The position numbers were made by a program, and so were the translations under genes. The notes under the pieces were generated by a model that saw only the letters and a list, made by a program, of their open reading frames with translations, had not been told where the DNA came from and did no database searches. From Pelomyxa schiedti (Eukaryota; Evosea; Pelobiontida; Pelomyxidae), in the NCBI GenBank assembly GCA_020536535.1, contig JAHLWZ010000481.1, forward strand, positions 1 to 30,271: 30,271 nt of DNA, in the 5' to 3' direction. Positions 21,146-30,026 of the stretch are shown here, in pieces (positions within the stretch are counted from its first letter, which is position 1; each line of letters starts with the position of its first letter).

Positions 21146-22231
21146 GTGTCCACCTCGGGAAAGTTCGCCCTGGTGATTGAGGAAAGGGGTGGAGGGGGAC
21201 GGGGACGAGCTGCTGCTGACCGTGACGGCGTCGTGACGTGGTCAGTTGCATTTGACGTGTCACTGACCACCATGGGGATGATCACCCGCGACGTGGCCGT
21301 CTCTGACGCCAAGGCGTCTGGTGTCACAGTGCTGAAGAAACAGCAGCCCGGAAGTGGGGGCACTTACTTGTGGCTGCACAAGGCGGAGAGTGCTGCTGTT
21401 GACTCTCTGGGGCGGATGGAGCGCCATGTTAGAAATTACAGGGGGCTCTACTTGTGCGGAGCACTCAACGGAAAGTGGTGGGTGACACTGGGCTGGAGGG
21501 CAAGAGCAAATGGAGCAAGCATCACCATCAGCACCCCCAAAAGTTCGCAAGGGATACCAAAGGAGAGAACCAAGCCTGATGTGAAGGTATCTATGTTGCT
21601 GCCTGAGAGTTCCTGTCACACAATGAGGATGTTCCGCAACAACACTGTTCCTGATGAGGTGCTGCTTACTTTGAGTTGTTGCGAAACCACCACCATTTCA
21701 TTCACACTTTTTGATGTGCTCAAGACATACGAATCCCAGAAGTTCACTGCTTTGATTCAGACATCCACAGAGAGTAGGCAGGACTCCTTTGGTTACGGTA
21801 CTTCCCTCCAATTACCTGATGCAGCACTGGTTTTGAGGCGGAAGAAGACTGATGGCGCTGTCATTTTTATTGTGAAGTCGTATGGCAATTTTGTGTTTCA
21901 GGTGGAAGCTGACACAGGGACTGCCAGAGTGCTTTCAGCCAGGTGCTCTGACTTGTCCCAGTTGGACGACTGCGTGTTCTGTGTTGGGATGGCATGGGAC
22001 AACTCTTACCAGCTGTGGGACTGCAACAACACGCACCAACCACTGAGGTGCACAAACTGTGGGGACACCTTTGATCAGGTTGTTTGCGGCAGGGGGCTTT
22101 TGTTTGCAGTGCAAACCAGTGACAGGAAGATTCTGGTGATTGAGTCTGGTGTTGTGGTGATCTCCTTTGATGTTTTGCCTTCTGGGGGAGGAGATTTTTG
22201 CATCAACCAACAGTCCTCTCTGTTGTGGTGA
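21146..22231 (+). CDS. Diverged, 5'-truncated family relative, about 360 aa
   Basis: Plus-strand frame closing TGA at 22229-22231. WRDWVVSTSGKFALVI (just upstream to 21160) and VAFDVSLTTMGMI correspond to the GREWV...FSVSPTLGLV blocks of the minus-strand genes, so it belongs to the same superfamily. The preceding family N-terminus (YARSQFIALG...GRCG) is absent. No ATG sits in frame at the front: the frame opens after TGA at 21122. Alternatives are a GTG-proximal artefact, or an ATG at 21121 with an intron gtgatt...gtggtcag ending near 21242. Thirteen A residues begin 8 nt after the stop. Probably a partial or retroposed copy, expression unknown. Confidence 0.65.
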   Translation: MSTSGKFALVIEERGGGGRGRAAADRDGVVTWSVAFDVSLTTMGMITRDVAVSDAKASGVTVLKKQQPGSGGTYLWLHKAESAAVDSLGRMERHVRNYRGLYLCGALNGKWWVTLGWRARANGASITISTPKSSQGIPKERTKPDVKVSMLLPESSCHTMRMFRNNTVPDEVLLTLSCCETTTISFTLFDVLKTYESQKFTALIQTSTESRQDSFGYGTSLQLPDAALVLRRKKTDGAVIFIVKSYGNFVFQVEADTGTARVLSARCSDLSQLDDCVFCVGMAWDNSYQLWDCNNTHQPLRCTNCGDTFDQVVCGRGLLFAVQTSDRKILVIESGVVVISFDVLPSGGGDFCINQQSSLLW

Positions 22232-22251
22232 TAAACACAAAAAAAAAAAAA

Positions 22252-22540
22252 GCCCATGATGATGCTTCTGCATAACTGATGGCGCCATCAGTCTTCTTCC
22301 GCCTCATTCGCTGTCTCATTCTGGTAATAGTCCAGATGGCTCAGTCCTCAGTCTCTCCAATCCTGCTAAAGTGTGCAAGGACTTCAGAGCAAGGCCAAGT
22401 TCGTGTTTGTGGAAGTACACACTTACTCACCCACAAGAACAATCATCATCAAATTCCACGAATCTGAGCCCTCCCATGTCTCCCAGTTTCACCCCACCAG
22501 ACTCAAAAAACAACGACAACCGAGGCAACACAAGCCATCA
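22252..22540. other. Spacer with palindrome and inverted coding fragment
   Basis: Contains the 18-bp perfect palindrome at 22275-22292 and a 25-nt inverted copy (22282-22306) of 21834-21858 in the preceding gene. The rest is low-coding, Ser/Thr-rich in several frames, without splice support. Confidence 0.5.
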
Positions 22541-22655
22541 GCGCACACACACCAAATCACGGAATCAACTGGGAAGTGATCTCGGTGCAATTGATTGGTT
22601 TTTGGGAAAATCGCAATTGCAGATAATTTATCTGTTACCAACCAATTGGCGGACT

Positions 22656-22661
22656 TATAAA
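22656..22661 (+). promoter_or_regulatory. TATA box of duplicated unit, copy 1
   Basis: TATAAA within GGCGGACTTATAAACCC, 70 nt before the MRPGHT start codon and conserved at the same place in copy 2. The preceding CCAATTGG palindrome (22642-22649) may be a factor-binding site. Confidence 0.6.
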
Positions 22662-22730
22662 CCCCCAAAGAACACAAAATAACAAAATTACAAAACAAAT
22701 CCAAGATCTACACACAGAGTCCGGAGCAAC

Positions 22731-23843
22731 ATGCGACCGGGTCATACGTATGCACACTCACAACCTTGTTTTTTTGTTGCCTCCGGGCCTGCGACACACC
22801 CACCCTCGACGCAGTTACCGTGCTGTTTTTGTCGTATTCTTATTTCCGGTCAGGTTTTCGTCGTGCAACTCCACGTGTCTACAACACACTCTGCTCTGTG
22901 CTTCAAGGGGCACGGATCTACCAGACAGCAGGTAAAATGCCTTTTATCATTATTTTTTCTTACGATTATTGTGTGTAGATGATGCACCATCATCATTGCT
23001 GAAGAAGACCCGATGCGCTGTGTCGTTCGCTCAACAAACAACAGGCCAACACACACAGACACACACCCCACTCGGGGTGGTGGATGCCGTGGTTCGCGTT
23101 GTGGGTGTTGCCACCGCCGTCCACCGTGCCTTCAACAAGCGCGGTGCTGTGTGGGGTGGCTCTCGTCTCTCCGCGATTCCGTGCCGTCCTCCGCCTTGAG
23201 CGGGAATGCTGTGCCACACGTCACCTCTGTCGCATGAGGAGCACAACAAACCAGGTGTGACATCTTTTATTTTAAGTCATTCTTAACGTGTTTATTCCAG
23301 AGCCGAGCAGCATCACTTGACCTCGTAATCATCCATGTCATCAGCAGCAACAACAGGCCAACACACACACACCCCTCGGGGTGGGCGGATGCCGTGGTTC
23401 GCGTTGTGGGTGTTGCCACCGCCGTCCACCGTGCCTTCGACAAGCGCGGTGCTGTGTGGGGTGGCTCTCGTCTCTCCGCGATTCCGTGCCATCCTCCGCC
23501 TTGAGCGGGAATGCTGTGCCACACATCATGCCTCTGCCATGAGGAGCACAACAAACCAGGTGTGACATCTTTTATTTCAAATGATTCTTAACCCGCTTTC
23601 CAGAGTCGAGCAGCGGAATCATCACTTGAGATAGTAATCATCCATATGAGCAACAATAGGCCAACACACACACCCCACTCGGGGTGGTGGATGCCGTGGT
23701 TCGCGTTGTGGGTGTTGCCACCGCCGTCCACCGTGCCTTCAACAAGCACGGTGCTGTGTGGGGTGGCTCTCGTCTCTCCGCGATTCCGTGCCATCCTCCG
23801 CCTGAGTGGGAATTCTGTGCCACACATCATCAACAACAGCTGA
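22731..23843 (+). pseudogene. Spliced small gene of duplicated unit, copy 1 (frame-decayed)
   Basis: A start MRPGHTYAHSQ is followed by introns 22932-22978 (47 nt), 23255-23300 (46 nt) and 23560-23603 (44 nt), all GT-AG. The MRPGHT frame reaches an early stop right after the first splice (MMHHHHC, then TGA), while the frame opened at 22766 continues as DDAPSSLLKKTRCAV. In the last exon the frame entered from the splice reads SRAAESSLEIVIIH, then MPWFALWVLPPPSTVP, VLCGVALVSPRFRAILRL and ends at 23841-23843. Module 2 (23301-23559) is 259 nt, one over a codon multiple. I recognise no family. Either expression depends on an unusual frame choice or the copy is decayed. Confidence 0.45.
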
Positions 23844-23960
23844 CAGATAGAGCCCATTCACTGGTTCTTGCTTTTCCACTTTACCTCTATGTGACCACCA
23901 CACAAACGATTTGTCCTGGGAAAAAAGAATCAAGATATTTTCGAACCCCCCAAAATTGTG

Positions 23961-24364
23961 AGTGTGGTCTTAGGAGGTGCTGGTGTTCGAGTTGAAGAGA
24001 GAGTTGGGGTTGAACGAGTGCGGCTGCCAGTCTGCATGTCTTCCGGGGTTTTTTCTCTTTGCCTAAAACCCAAAGTGCCAGAAACCACAGCAGCTCCATA
24101 ACTAATCTCAGTTCCATCACCCACCATCCCGCGAGCAAGCTTTGCATGGCCACCAGCACACAACCCAATCAACACCGCTGTTATCTCCTTGATAATCACC
24201 TTCAGACCTGCCAGCTCCACCTGCGCTCACATAAACAGCCAAAGGAGATGATAACCCAAGCACAGTAGAACCATTATTCAGGATACAACCAGACACACGA
24301 GAAACATAAGCATCTGTTGTGCATCGAAAGGACTCTCGCACAAACCAGGCCCACAAGTGGGGAC
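23961..24364. other. Unassigned stretch with weak minus-strand coding signal
   Basis: On the minus strand two adjacent frames carry plausible protein: SRVSGCILNNGSTVLGLSSP (about 24310-24250) and LAGLKVIIKEITAVLIGLCA followed by GMVGDGTEISYGAAVVSGTL (about 24205-24075). They differ by one frame with no clear intron between. It may be another decayed gene; nothing is recognised. Confidence 0.3.
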
Positions 24365-24927
24365 ATGGCCTCCGCGACGCCGAACAGGGCGACAACCACG
24401 AAGACGACAGCGATGGCCGAATGGACACTGGGGGTTTCGCGGCTTGTGTGGGACTGCGTCGTGTCCCCGGGGTGGCTCGACCATCCCACAATCAAGCGCG
24501 ACGACAAGGGCGTGTGCCCAAGGGCGCTGTTGTGGTGGGTCCGCAACAATGGCGAGTTCCACGTTCAAAACAAAAATCTTCTCGCACCAACCGCCGATGA
24601 ACCGCCCGCCAGGTCGGCACGAGCCGTTGCATCCCCAGGGGGCACATTATGGGTGCGTGTTGTTCATGTCAAACAGAACTGTGCATGTTCCACTGGTGAA
24701 TACAACAAAGCCAAGTGAAGGTACACCAACATTACTGCATGTGTTTGCAGGCTCTGGAAATAGTACTGTCCCACTTGCCACGTGGCCATTTCCAACAAGT
24801 TGCTGCACAATGCCAGTTTTTCGTCATGGGACACCCACTGGAAGTCAACAACTCTTGTGTGTTGGATAGATTCTGGTTAGAGCCAGATGCCCACCCACAC
24901 AGCTTGCCTGCAGGTCAACGAAGATAG
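24365..24927 (+). pseudogene. Decayed gene fragment, possible relative of the tandem family
   Basis: ATG at 24365 opens a frame with WTLGVSRLVWDCVVSPGWLD, whose WD-x-VVS core recalls WRDWVVSTSG of the plus-strand family relative. It stops at 24716-24718. Protein-like sequence continues in the next frame from about 24640 (YGCVLFMSNRTVHVPLV, then FAGSGNSTVPLATW), indicating a one-base shift near 24640-24650. AATAAA at 24934 could be the old 3' signal. I read it as a truncated, frameshifted copy; the family link is tentative. Confidence 0.4.
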
Positions 24928-25135
24928 ATTCAATAAATACCACCCTCATTTTTGCCTTGTGCAATTTAACAACCACAATGAGATTATTTGACATCCGAGT
25001 GATCCTGATCTGATGACATCATCCTATTTTTTTTTGTCTGTTTCTCCTTCCAAAAGAAAAAAAACACAAGGACCAACTTCACCATCGCCCCCCTGCCCAC
25101 ATCGAGCCACCAAATCCGAAGGCACCCACAACAAC

Positions 25136-27210
25136 ATGTCCACCAAAAGAGGTGTGGTACAACAACCACAGAGGTACTCCCCATCAACATCAACGGCGAC
25201 GGCCCAACAACCAAAGAAGGCAACAACCACAAAAACAACAACAGCGAAATGCGTCGAGCAGCACGCGCAGGCGCTGTTGCACGTGCCCGAACTGAGCAAG
25301 GCTGACCCAGTAATCAAGGGGCTTTGGGACCAGGCCCACTGCGAACACTTCCCAGGCGACATGGGGGCCTTGCCGTGCTGCCAGCGCACGCGCCGCGCGG
25401 CCGACATGGCCACGGCGCTCATGGGCCGCCTGAGGCAGGCGCGCACCGAGAGGGCCGACGCCCTGAAACTGCAAAAGGACGCCGAGAAGAGAGCCGGCGT
25501 GCTCGAGAGAAAGCTTGGGGTGCTCAAGAACAACCTCGAGAGGGCCGAGGCGGACGCGGCCGCGGTCGTTGGCCAGAGCCGCGAAGCCGACGCACAGGCA
25601 CAGAACGACGAGGTGGCTGCGAGGGAATCGCAGCTGCTGCAGGCTGCGAGGCAGGAGGAGCTGGTGGTGGCCCTGCGGGGGCAGCTGTCAGAGAGGACCC
25701 AGCAGCTGCAGGACCAGGTGTCCCTATGTGCTGCAGCAAAGGACGAGGCGAGGAAGGCCAGGGAGGATGCGGCGAAGGCGGCGCAAAGGATGAACACCGA
25801 TAATGCCAACTTGCAGGCCCAGCTGTCCAACGCGATCCAGGAAATCACTGACTTGAAGAAGAAGTTGGTGGCCGGGGAGGAAGACAAGGCACTGCGCAAT
25901 GACGAGCTGGAACAAGCAAACAACGCGAACAAGCAGCTGGCTGGGGACCTGGAAGAGTACAAGACGTTGTGCAATAAACTCTCCAGCGAACAGGACCGAC
26001 AGAAAGAGGAGTTCGATAAGGCGAAGCAATTGTCATCGGCAACTATTACTGAAATACAGACTGATCTGTCAAAGTCCAGCGAGGAAAACGCCGATTTAAA
26101 GGGCAAGTTGGCTGCCCTCCAGACCGAACATGAAGAGGTGTTGCATGATATTATGCCTAGCAAAAGAGGTCCTCCTACAGAGGCAGCTCAAACTCACACA
26201 GCGGCGAAAAAGAGAAAGAGGAACACGAATAAACCGGTATTGGAGTGTTGTTGTGTTCTACATTTCGTGTAGCATTTATATGTATATATTATTTCGATTT
26301 TCTAAATTTCAAACACAGAAGATTACAGCCGAGATGGCAATCCAGAGTCAGCGTCAGGCCGATGCCGTCATATTAGCAATGTCTTCTTCTTCTTCTGCTA
26401 CTACAACAACAGCAACTGGGTCCGCTTATGCTGCCACTTACATTGACGATTCTAATGTCCAAGTGAAATTTCCTCTTTCCTAAACCCACACAAAACTCTT
26501 TGAGACGCTCTATCTCTCTATATCTCCGATCCATCTCCTCTTATATACTATTCTATTCTCTTCTCTTCTCTTCCCTCTCTCTCACATCGCGTCTCTCAAC
26601 TCAAATTCAAATAGGCCTCCGCTGGTGACCATGGTACTACCGCTACCACTTCTACTTCCAAGGTTACTACCGTTCATGCCGATAGCACCACTGGAACTGG
26701 CAGCACTGCCGCCGCCTCCGCAGCTTCTGCTGCTGCGTTCTTCAAAGTCCCAAAGACGCAAGGAAATGCTGTTTTGTTGGAAGTGGATATTCCGGAAGGC
26801 CTCACTGAAGTTCACGGCGCTTGGCCACATTGCCCACTTGATCCCGCACTTGTATTTTACCTGGACTATCACCGACAACAACCAGGCTGGGTTGATCTAT
26901 ACATGATGAGGTTGTTGACACGCCATCTTCATATAGAGGTATGTATTCGCATGAACTCAACCATACAAACAAACGAAACCCGCAGACCTCTGTACTGTGT
27001 CTTGGCAAACACCGTGGTGACGTGCTACCTTCAAGCTCTGGAGCAATGATGAACATATGTTCCCTTGGCCGACGGCAGACAGCTTCTTTTTCTTTGTCCC
27101 GAACAGTGGTGTTCAAGGTGGAGCTGACCGAACTGGGGGCCAACACCACAACCCAGACCAACAACAACCCCAACACCAACACACTCAGTGAGAGTGCCGT
27201 CTCGCACTGA
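25136..27210 (+). CDS. Coiled-coil protein with globular C-terminal region, 4 exons, about 597 aa
   Basis: Exons 25136-26236, 26319-26462, 26615-26938 and 26986-27210, all joined at phase 0. Residues about 85-345 are a long coiled coil: KLQKDAEKRAGVLERKLGVL, RQEELVVALRGQLSERTQQL, NLQAQLSNAIQEITDLKKKL and similar heptads, ending in a basic KKRKRN segment that could be a nuclear signal. Exons 2-3 add Ser/Thr/Ala-rich linkers and a compact region (VLLEVDIPEGLTEVHGAWPH, VFYLDYHRQQPGWVDLYMMR) I do not recognise. The last exon is uncertain: an alternative acceptor before 27036 would instead give LWSNDEHMFPWPTADSFFFF and a stop near 27187. The ATG at 25136 is preferred over an upstream one at 25013, which adds only a basic low-complexity leader. 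Confidence 0.72.
26463..26614 (+). other. Pyrimidine-rich intron of the coiled-coil gene
   Basis: GT-AG intron of 152 nt, with a CT-rich microsatellite-like tract TTCTCTTCTCTTCTCTTCCC near 26555-26575. It is several times longer than the typical 45-nt introns nearby. Confidence 0.6.
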
Positions 27211-27350
27211 AATACACGATACACGTTTATCATGCTCGATCAACAACACATTTTCTTCATGAGAAAGGTGTACCCTTCTTATGAGAGGTAGGCGTAGTGG
27301 TTTCAATTGAATGGATGGGTTGGTTTGTTGGGCTAAACGGTGGTGGGTGT

Positions 27351-27569
27351 TTAGGCCACCGTATTCGTAGGTCCGAGGTCTTGGCCAGAAGCATCCCCCT
27401 TCTCGATCATCGGCACTTTGGGATGGATCCACCGCCTGTGCTGTGTGCGGTGAGGGCTTGGCATGCTTTTACCGGGAAATACAAACCTCGAAAATTGGCC
27501 AATGGTCTCCGGGACAAGGTCGGTGTGAGATGGAGTCTTTCTGGCCTCCATAATACGCACAATGGCGGC
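27351..27569 (-). pseudogene. Cullin C-terminal (neddylation domain) fragment, frameshifted
   Basis: The minus strand reads AAIVRIMEARKTPSHTDLVP then ETIGQFSRFVFP, closely matching the cullin neddylation domain (AAIVRIMKxRKxLxHxxL). The following conserved IK-x-RIE-x-LIEKG segment survives as IHPKVPMIEKG in one frame, and the usual YxYVA end is seen as RTYEY in another, with one extra G before the GTGGCC TAA end. The neddylated Lys of IVRIMK is Glu here. Upstream cullin domains are not found nearby. Cullins scaffold RING ubiquitin ligases; this piece cannot do so. A preceding splice acceptor (CCCAACCAG) sits at its 5' edge. Confidence 0.7.
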
Positions 27570-28460
27570 CTGGTTGGGGAGTTAGGAGATGTTTTGATGG
27601 TACGAAGACATGCCTTGAGTTTGGCAAACTCAAGAGGTCCTGATTGACCTCAACACAGTAGGATCGTCTTCAGGTTTATCGCCAATTGAACACTCAGCAC
27701 GCAATTAATGCGTGCGCGGCCCTTTTCTGGATTAATTTAGTGCGATTGCATAGCATACAAGGACAACCGAGTACCTCGAAGGAATTTCTTGGTACGGTGA
27801 ATGTGTGTTCACTACAATTGTTAACGGCTTCGCCATCACTGCAAGTAAGTAAGAATTTTCACAGCTTGACAAGGAGTTAGAGGAGGAGGAGGGAAGGTCA
27901 CAAGTGAGTCCAGGTACACGAGTTAAACCATAAGGTTACTTTCCTTCCTTCCTTGGAACTTAGTATCATAGAACTAGTTTTGAAGCTCTCCACAGCTGCA
28001 TTTACCTGTGGTATCATGCGTGAGCTTTAATGTTACGAAATTTGGTGGTGAGAGTCTGACATCTGAGGTGGCCATGAACCGCACAGTTACGGCAAGAACG
28101 AAAATGTTGAAGCCAACTGCAATGAAGTTAATGCGACCTTTGGGTTGAATTGCCATTACACGGAAGTGAAAGGTCCTCGTCTCAAGATAATTCTGGAACT
28201 CGGTATGTATTGATATGCTTTGCTTTGCTTTGCTCAGTGTCATATCTGTAATCAATCATTCGCGAATGAAATTCATACATGAAGTCTTCTCTGTTGTTGG
28301 GGTGGTACCAACAAAAAGAACAGGAGGCACACCTGTTGTACAAAAAAAAAAACAGAGACAGGGTCACACAGAGTCGTGTGCGGTTGTCAAGGGTGCGCAA
28401 CTTCTCCCAAGTTGAGTTTCGCTCAAAGGTAAAGTAATAGTTGTTGTTTAGACGTTTTCT
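27570..28460. other. Mostly non-coding accessory stretch
   Basis: No firm gene. A minus-strand frame at 27974-28255 contains a hydrophobic segment (RINFIAVGFNIFVLAVTVRF) and could be an exon of a membrane protein, but there is no start or partner exon. A (GCTTT)n pentamer repeat lies at 28216-28234. Decayed sequence related to the cullin fragment may extend here but I cannot trace it. Confidence 0.35.
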
Positions 28461-28538
28461 TTTGTTGTCGCAGATCCGGCTACTGCTAGCAGCGGCACCT
28501 CGTTGCTTGTTTGTTCTTTAGTTTTCTTCTTCGTTCGG

Positions 28539-28664
28539 CATGCCAACGTCTGGTTTTTCTTTGAAGCGATCAGATCTGGAAGGCCTTGCTCTGGAAGCCA
28601 CCGCAGGAACGAACTCCAGAAACCCAGTGGAAGGTTCTGACTCAGACTTCTCCAACATCCTGTG
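28539..28664 (+). CDS. Possible short ORF, 41 aa
   Basis: ATG at 28539 opens a short frame beginning MPTSGFSLKRSDLEGLALEA, hydrophilic and Ser-rich, stopping TGA at 28662-28664. An opposing minus-strand frame over the same stretch (SESEPSTGFLEFVPAVASRA) looks equally protein-like, so strand is uncertain. No family recognised; it may be a fragment. Confidence 0.25.
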
Positions 28665-28870
28665 ATGGGTACCCTCTTCCGAGAACCGCCGTCCCAACCA
28701 ACGGGCAAAAACAGAGATGTAGGTGGAGCCACTTACCACCGACAAGCGACCAGCACACCAACACAAGCCAGTCAGCGCCCACACCAAACCACTGAACAAT
28801 GTGGAAGTGATCTGTTTGGTGCAATTGGTTTTTGGGAAAATCGCAATTGCAGATAATTTATCTGTAAGAA

Positions 28871-28972
28871 CCAATTGGCAGAATACAATAATCAACGGAC
28901 CGTAACGCTGTCATTTTCGTTATCGTCCCTCAGGATCCGCGGTCTGGTGTTTTTTTTATTCAGCCAATTGGC
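28871..28972. mobile_element. 84-bp MITE-like insertion flanked by 9-bp direct repeats
   Basis: CCAATTGGC occurs at 28871-28879 and again at 28964-28972; copy 1 has this 9-mer only once (22642-22650) at the matching place. The 84 nt between (28880-28963) are absent from copy 1. Its ends are imperfect inverted repeats (AGAATACAATAATCAACGG versus the complement of the TTTTTATTCAG end; GGACCG against CGGTCT), with an inner TAACG/CGTTA pair. This looks like a small foldback insertion with target-site duplication. The 9-mer includes a palindrome, so slippage is an alternative. Confidence 0.5.
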
Positions 28973-28977
28973 GGACT

Positions 28978-28983
28978 TATAAA
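28978..28983 (+). promoter_or_regulatory. TATA box of duplicated unit, copy 2
   Basis: TATAAA in the same GGCGGACTTATAAACCC context as copy 1, 73 nt before the MRPGHT start. Confidence 0.6.
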
Positions 28984-29055
28984 CCCCTAAAGAACACAAA
29001 ATTAATCATAAAAAAATAATAAAACCAAGATCTACACATTTCGGCAACCAACAGC

Positions 29056-29950
29056 ATGCGACCCGGCCATACGTGGATGCATTCACAACTTTGTTTTTTT
29101 TTTCTCATTGGTGCCTGTCACACTCGCGACACAGTGACGGTGCTGTTGTTGTGTCTTCTTCTCGTTGACCCGCCCTTCTTCTTATTTCGTTTCGGGTCAG
29201 GTGTTTTCTTGCACTGTTTGCCGCGTTGCAACTCCCAAGTTGTGTTCAAGAAGAACTGTTCTTGGAGTCACACCAACGGCAAGATCGATTATACATAAAG
29301 TAAAATGCCTTTTTTATTATGATTAGTATTTCTTATTCTCGATTATTGTGTGTAGATGATGATGCACCGTCAACGACAATGGCGGGTGGCTGAAGAAGAT
29401 CCGACGCGTTAAAACACAACAACAAGCAACAACATGTGGAGGCCAACACCCTCGGGGGGGCGGATGCCGTGGTTCGCGTTGTGGGTGTTGCCACCGCCGT
29501 CCACCGTGCCTTCAACAAGCGCGGTGCTGTGTGGGGTGGCTCTCGTCTCTCCGCGATTCCGTGCCGTCCTCCACCTTGAGCGGGAATGCTGTGCCCTCTG
29601 TAACAAGAGCAGGAGGGTGACTTTGCCGTGGGACTGGTGCACAACAAACCAGGTGTGACATCTTTTATTTCAAATGATTCTTAACCCGCTTTCCAGAGCG
29701 GAATCATCACTTGAGATCGTAATCATTCATATAATCAGCAGCAACAACAGGCCAACACACACACACACACACCCCACTCGGGGGGGCGGATGCCGTGGTT
29801 CGCGTTGTGGGTGTTGCCACCGCCGTCCACCGTGCCTTCAACAAGCGCAGTGCTGTGTGGGGTGGCTCTCGTCTCTCCGCGATTCCGTGCCGTCCTCCGC
29901 CTTGAGTGGAATGTGCCACACATCATCAACAACATCTGACAGAGAGAGCT
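29056..29950 (+). pseudogene. Spliced small gene of duplicated unit, copy 2 (frame-decayed)
   Basis: Starts MRPGHTWMHSQ with a hydrophobic stretch (VTVLLLCLLLVDPPFFLF), then stops in frame at TAA 29296-29298, two bases before the first intron donor. The hydrophobic frame matches that of copy 1 only if the T-run near the start (ten T here, seven in copy 1) is allowed to shift the frame. After the intron the DDDAPST box runs into TGA because of an insertion. Two core modules follow, separated by the 44-nt intron 29653-29696. Coding capacity is doubtful. Confidence 0.4.
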
Positions 29951-30026
29951 CCCCCCATTCACCGGTTCTTGCTTTTTCCCACTTTCCGCTCTCGCTGTGT
30001 CCATCCACACGTCTACGAAAAAAGAA

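Larger units (their letters stand above)
22540..23960 (+). repeat. Segmental duplication copy 1
   Basis: This block shares a colinear set of elements with 28770-30055: a promoter block (GGTTTTTGGGAAAATCGCAATTGC... at 22598), CCAATTGGCGGACTTATAAACCC, ATG CGA CC(G/C) GG(T/C) CATACGT, an intron starting GTAAAATGCC and ending TTGTGTGTAG, the GATGATGCACC box, repeated core modules, introns GTGTGACATCTTTTATTT...CCAG, the ATCATCAACAAC box, and GAATCAAGATATTTT...CCCCAAAATT at the end. Copy 1 holds three core modules, copy 2 holds two. Confidence 0.85.

Noticed and set aside
23040-23830. CRISPR-like spaced repeats
   Set aside because: Units are ~260-300 bp with introns and a eukaryotic setting; no short repeat-spacer pattern.
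22990-23860. Repeated minus-strand frames (ARNRGETRATPHSTALVEGT) in every module
   Set aside because: Similarity only follows DNA-level repeat identity; frames lack splice logic and start context. Kept as repeats rather than genes.
25024-26163. Long minus-strand frame (about 379 codons) opposite the coiled-coil gene
   Set aside because: It is a Ser/Ala/Cys-rich mirror of Lys/Glu/Gln-rich heptad codons; the plus strand has heptads, a start context and in-frame splicing.
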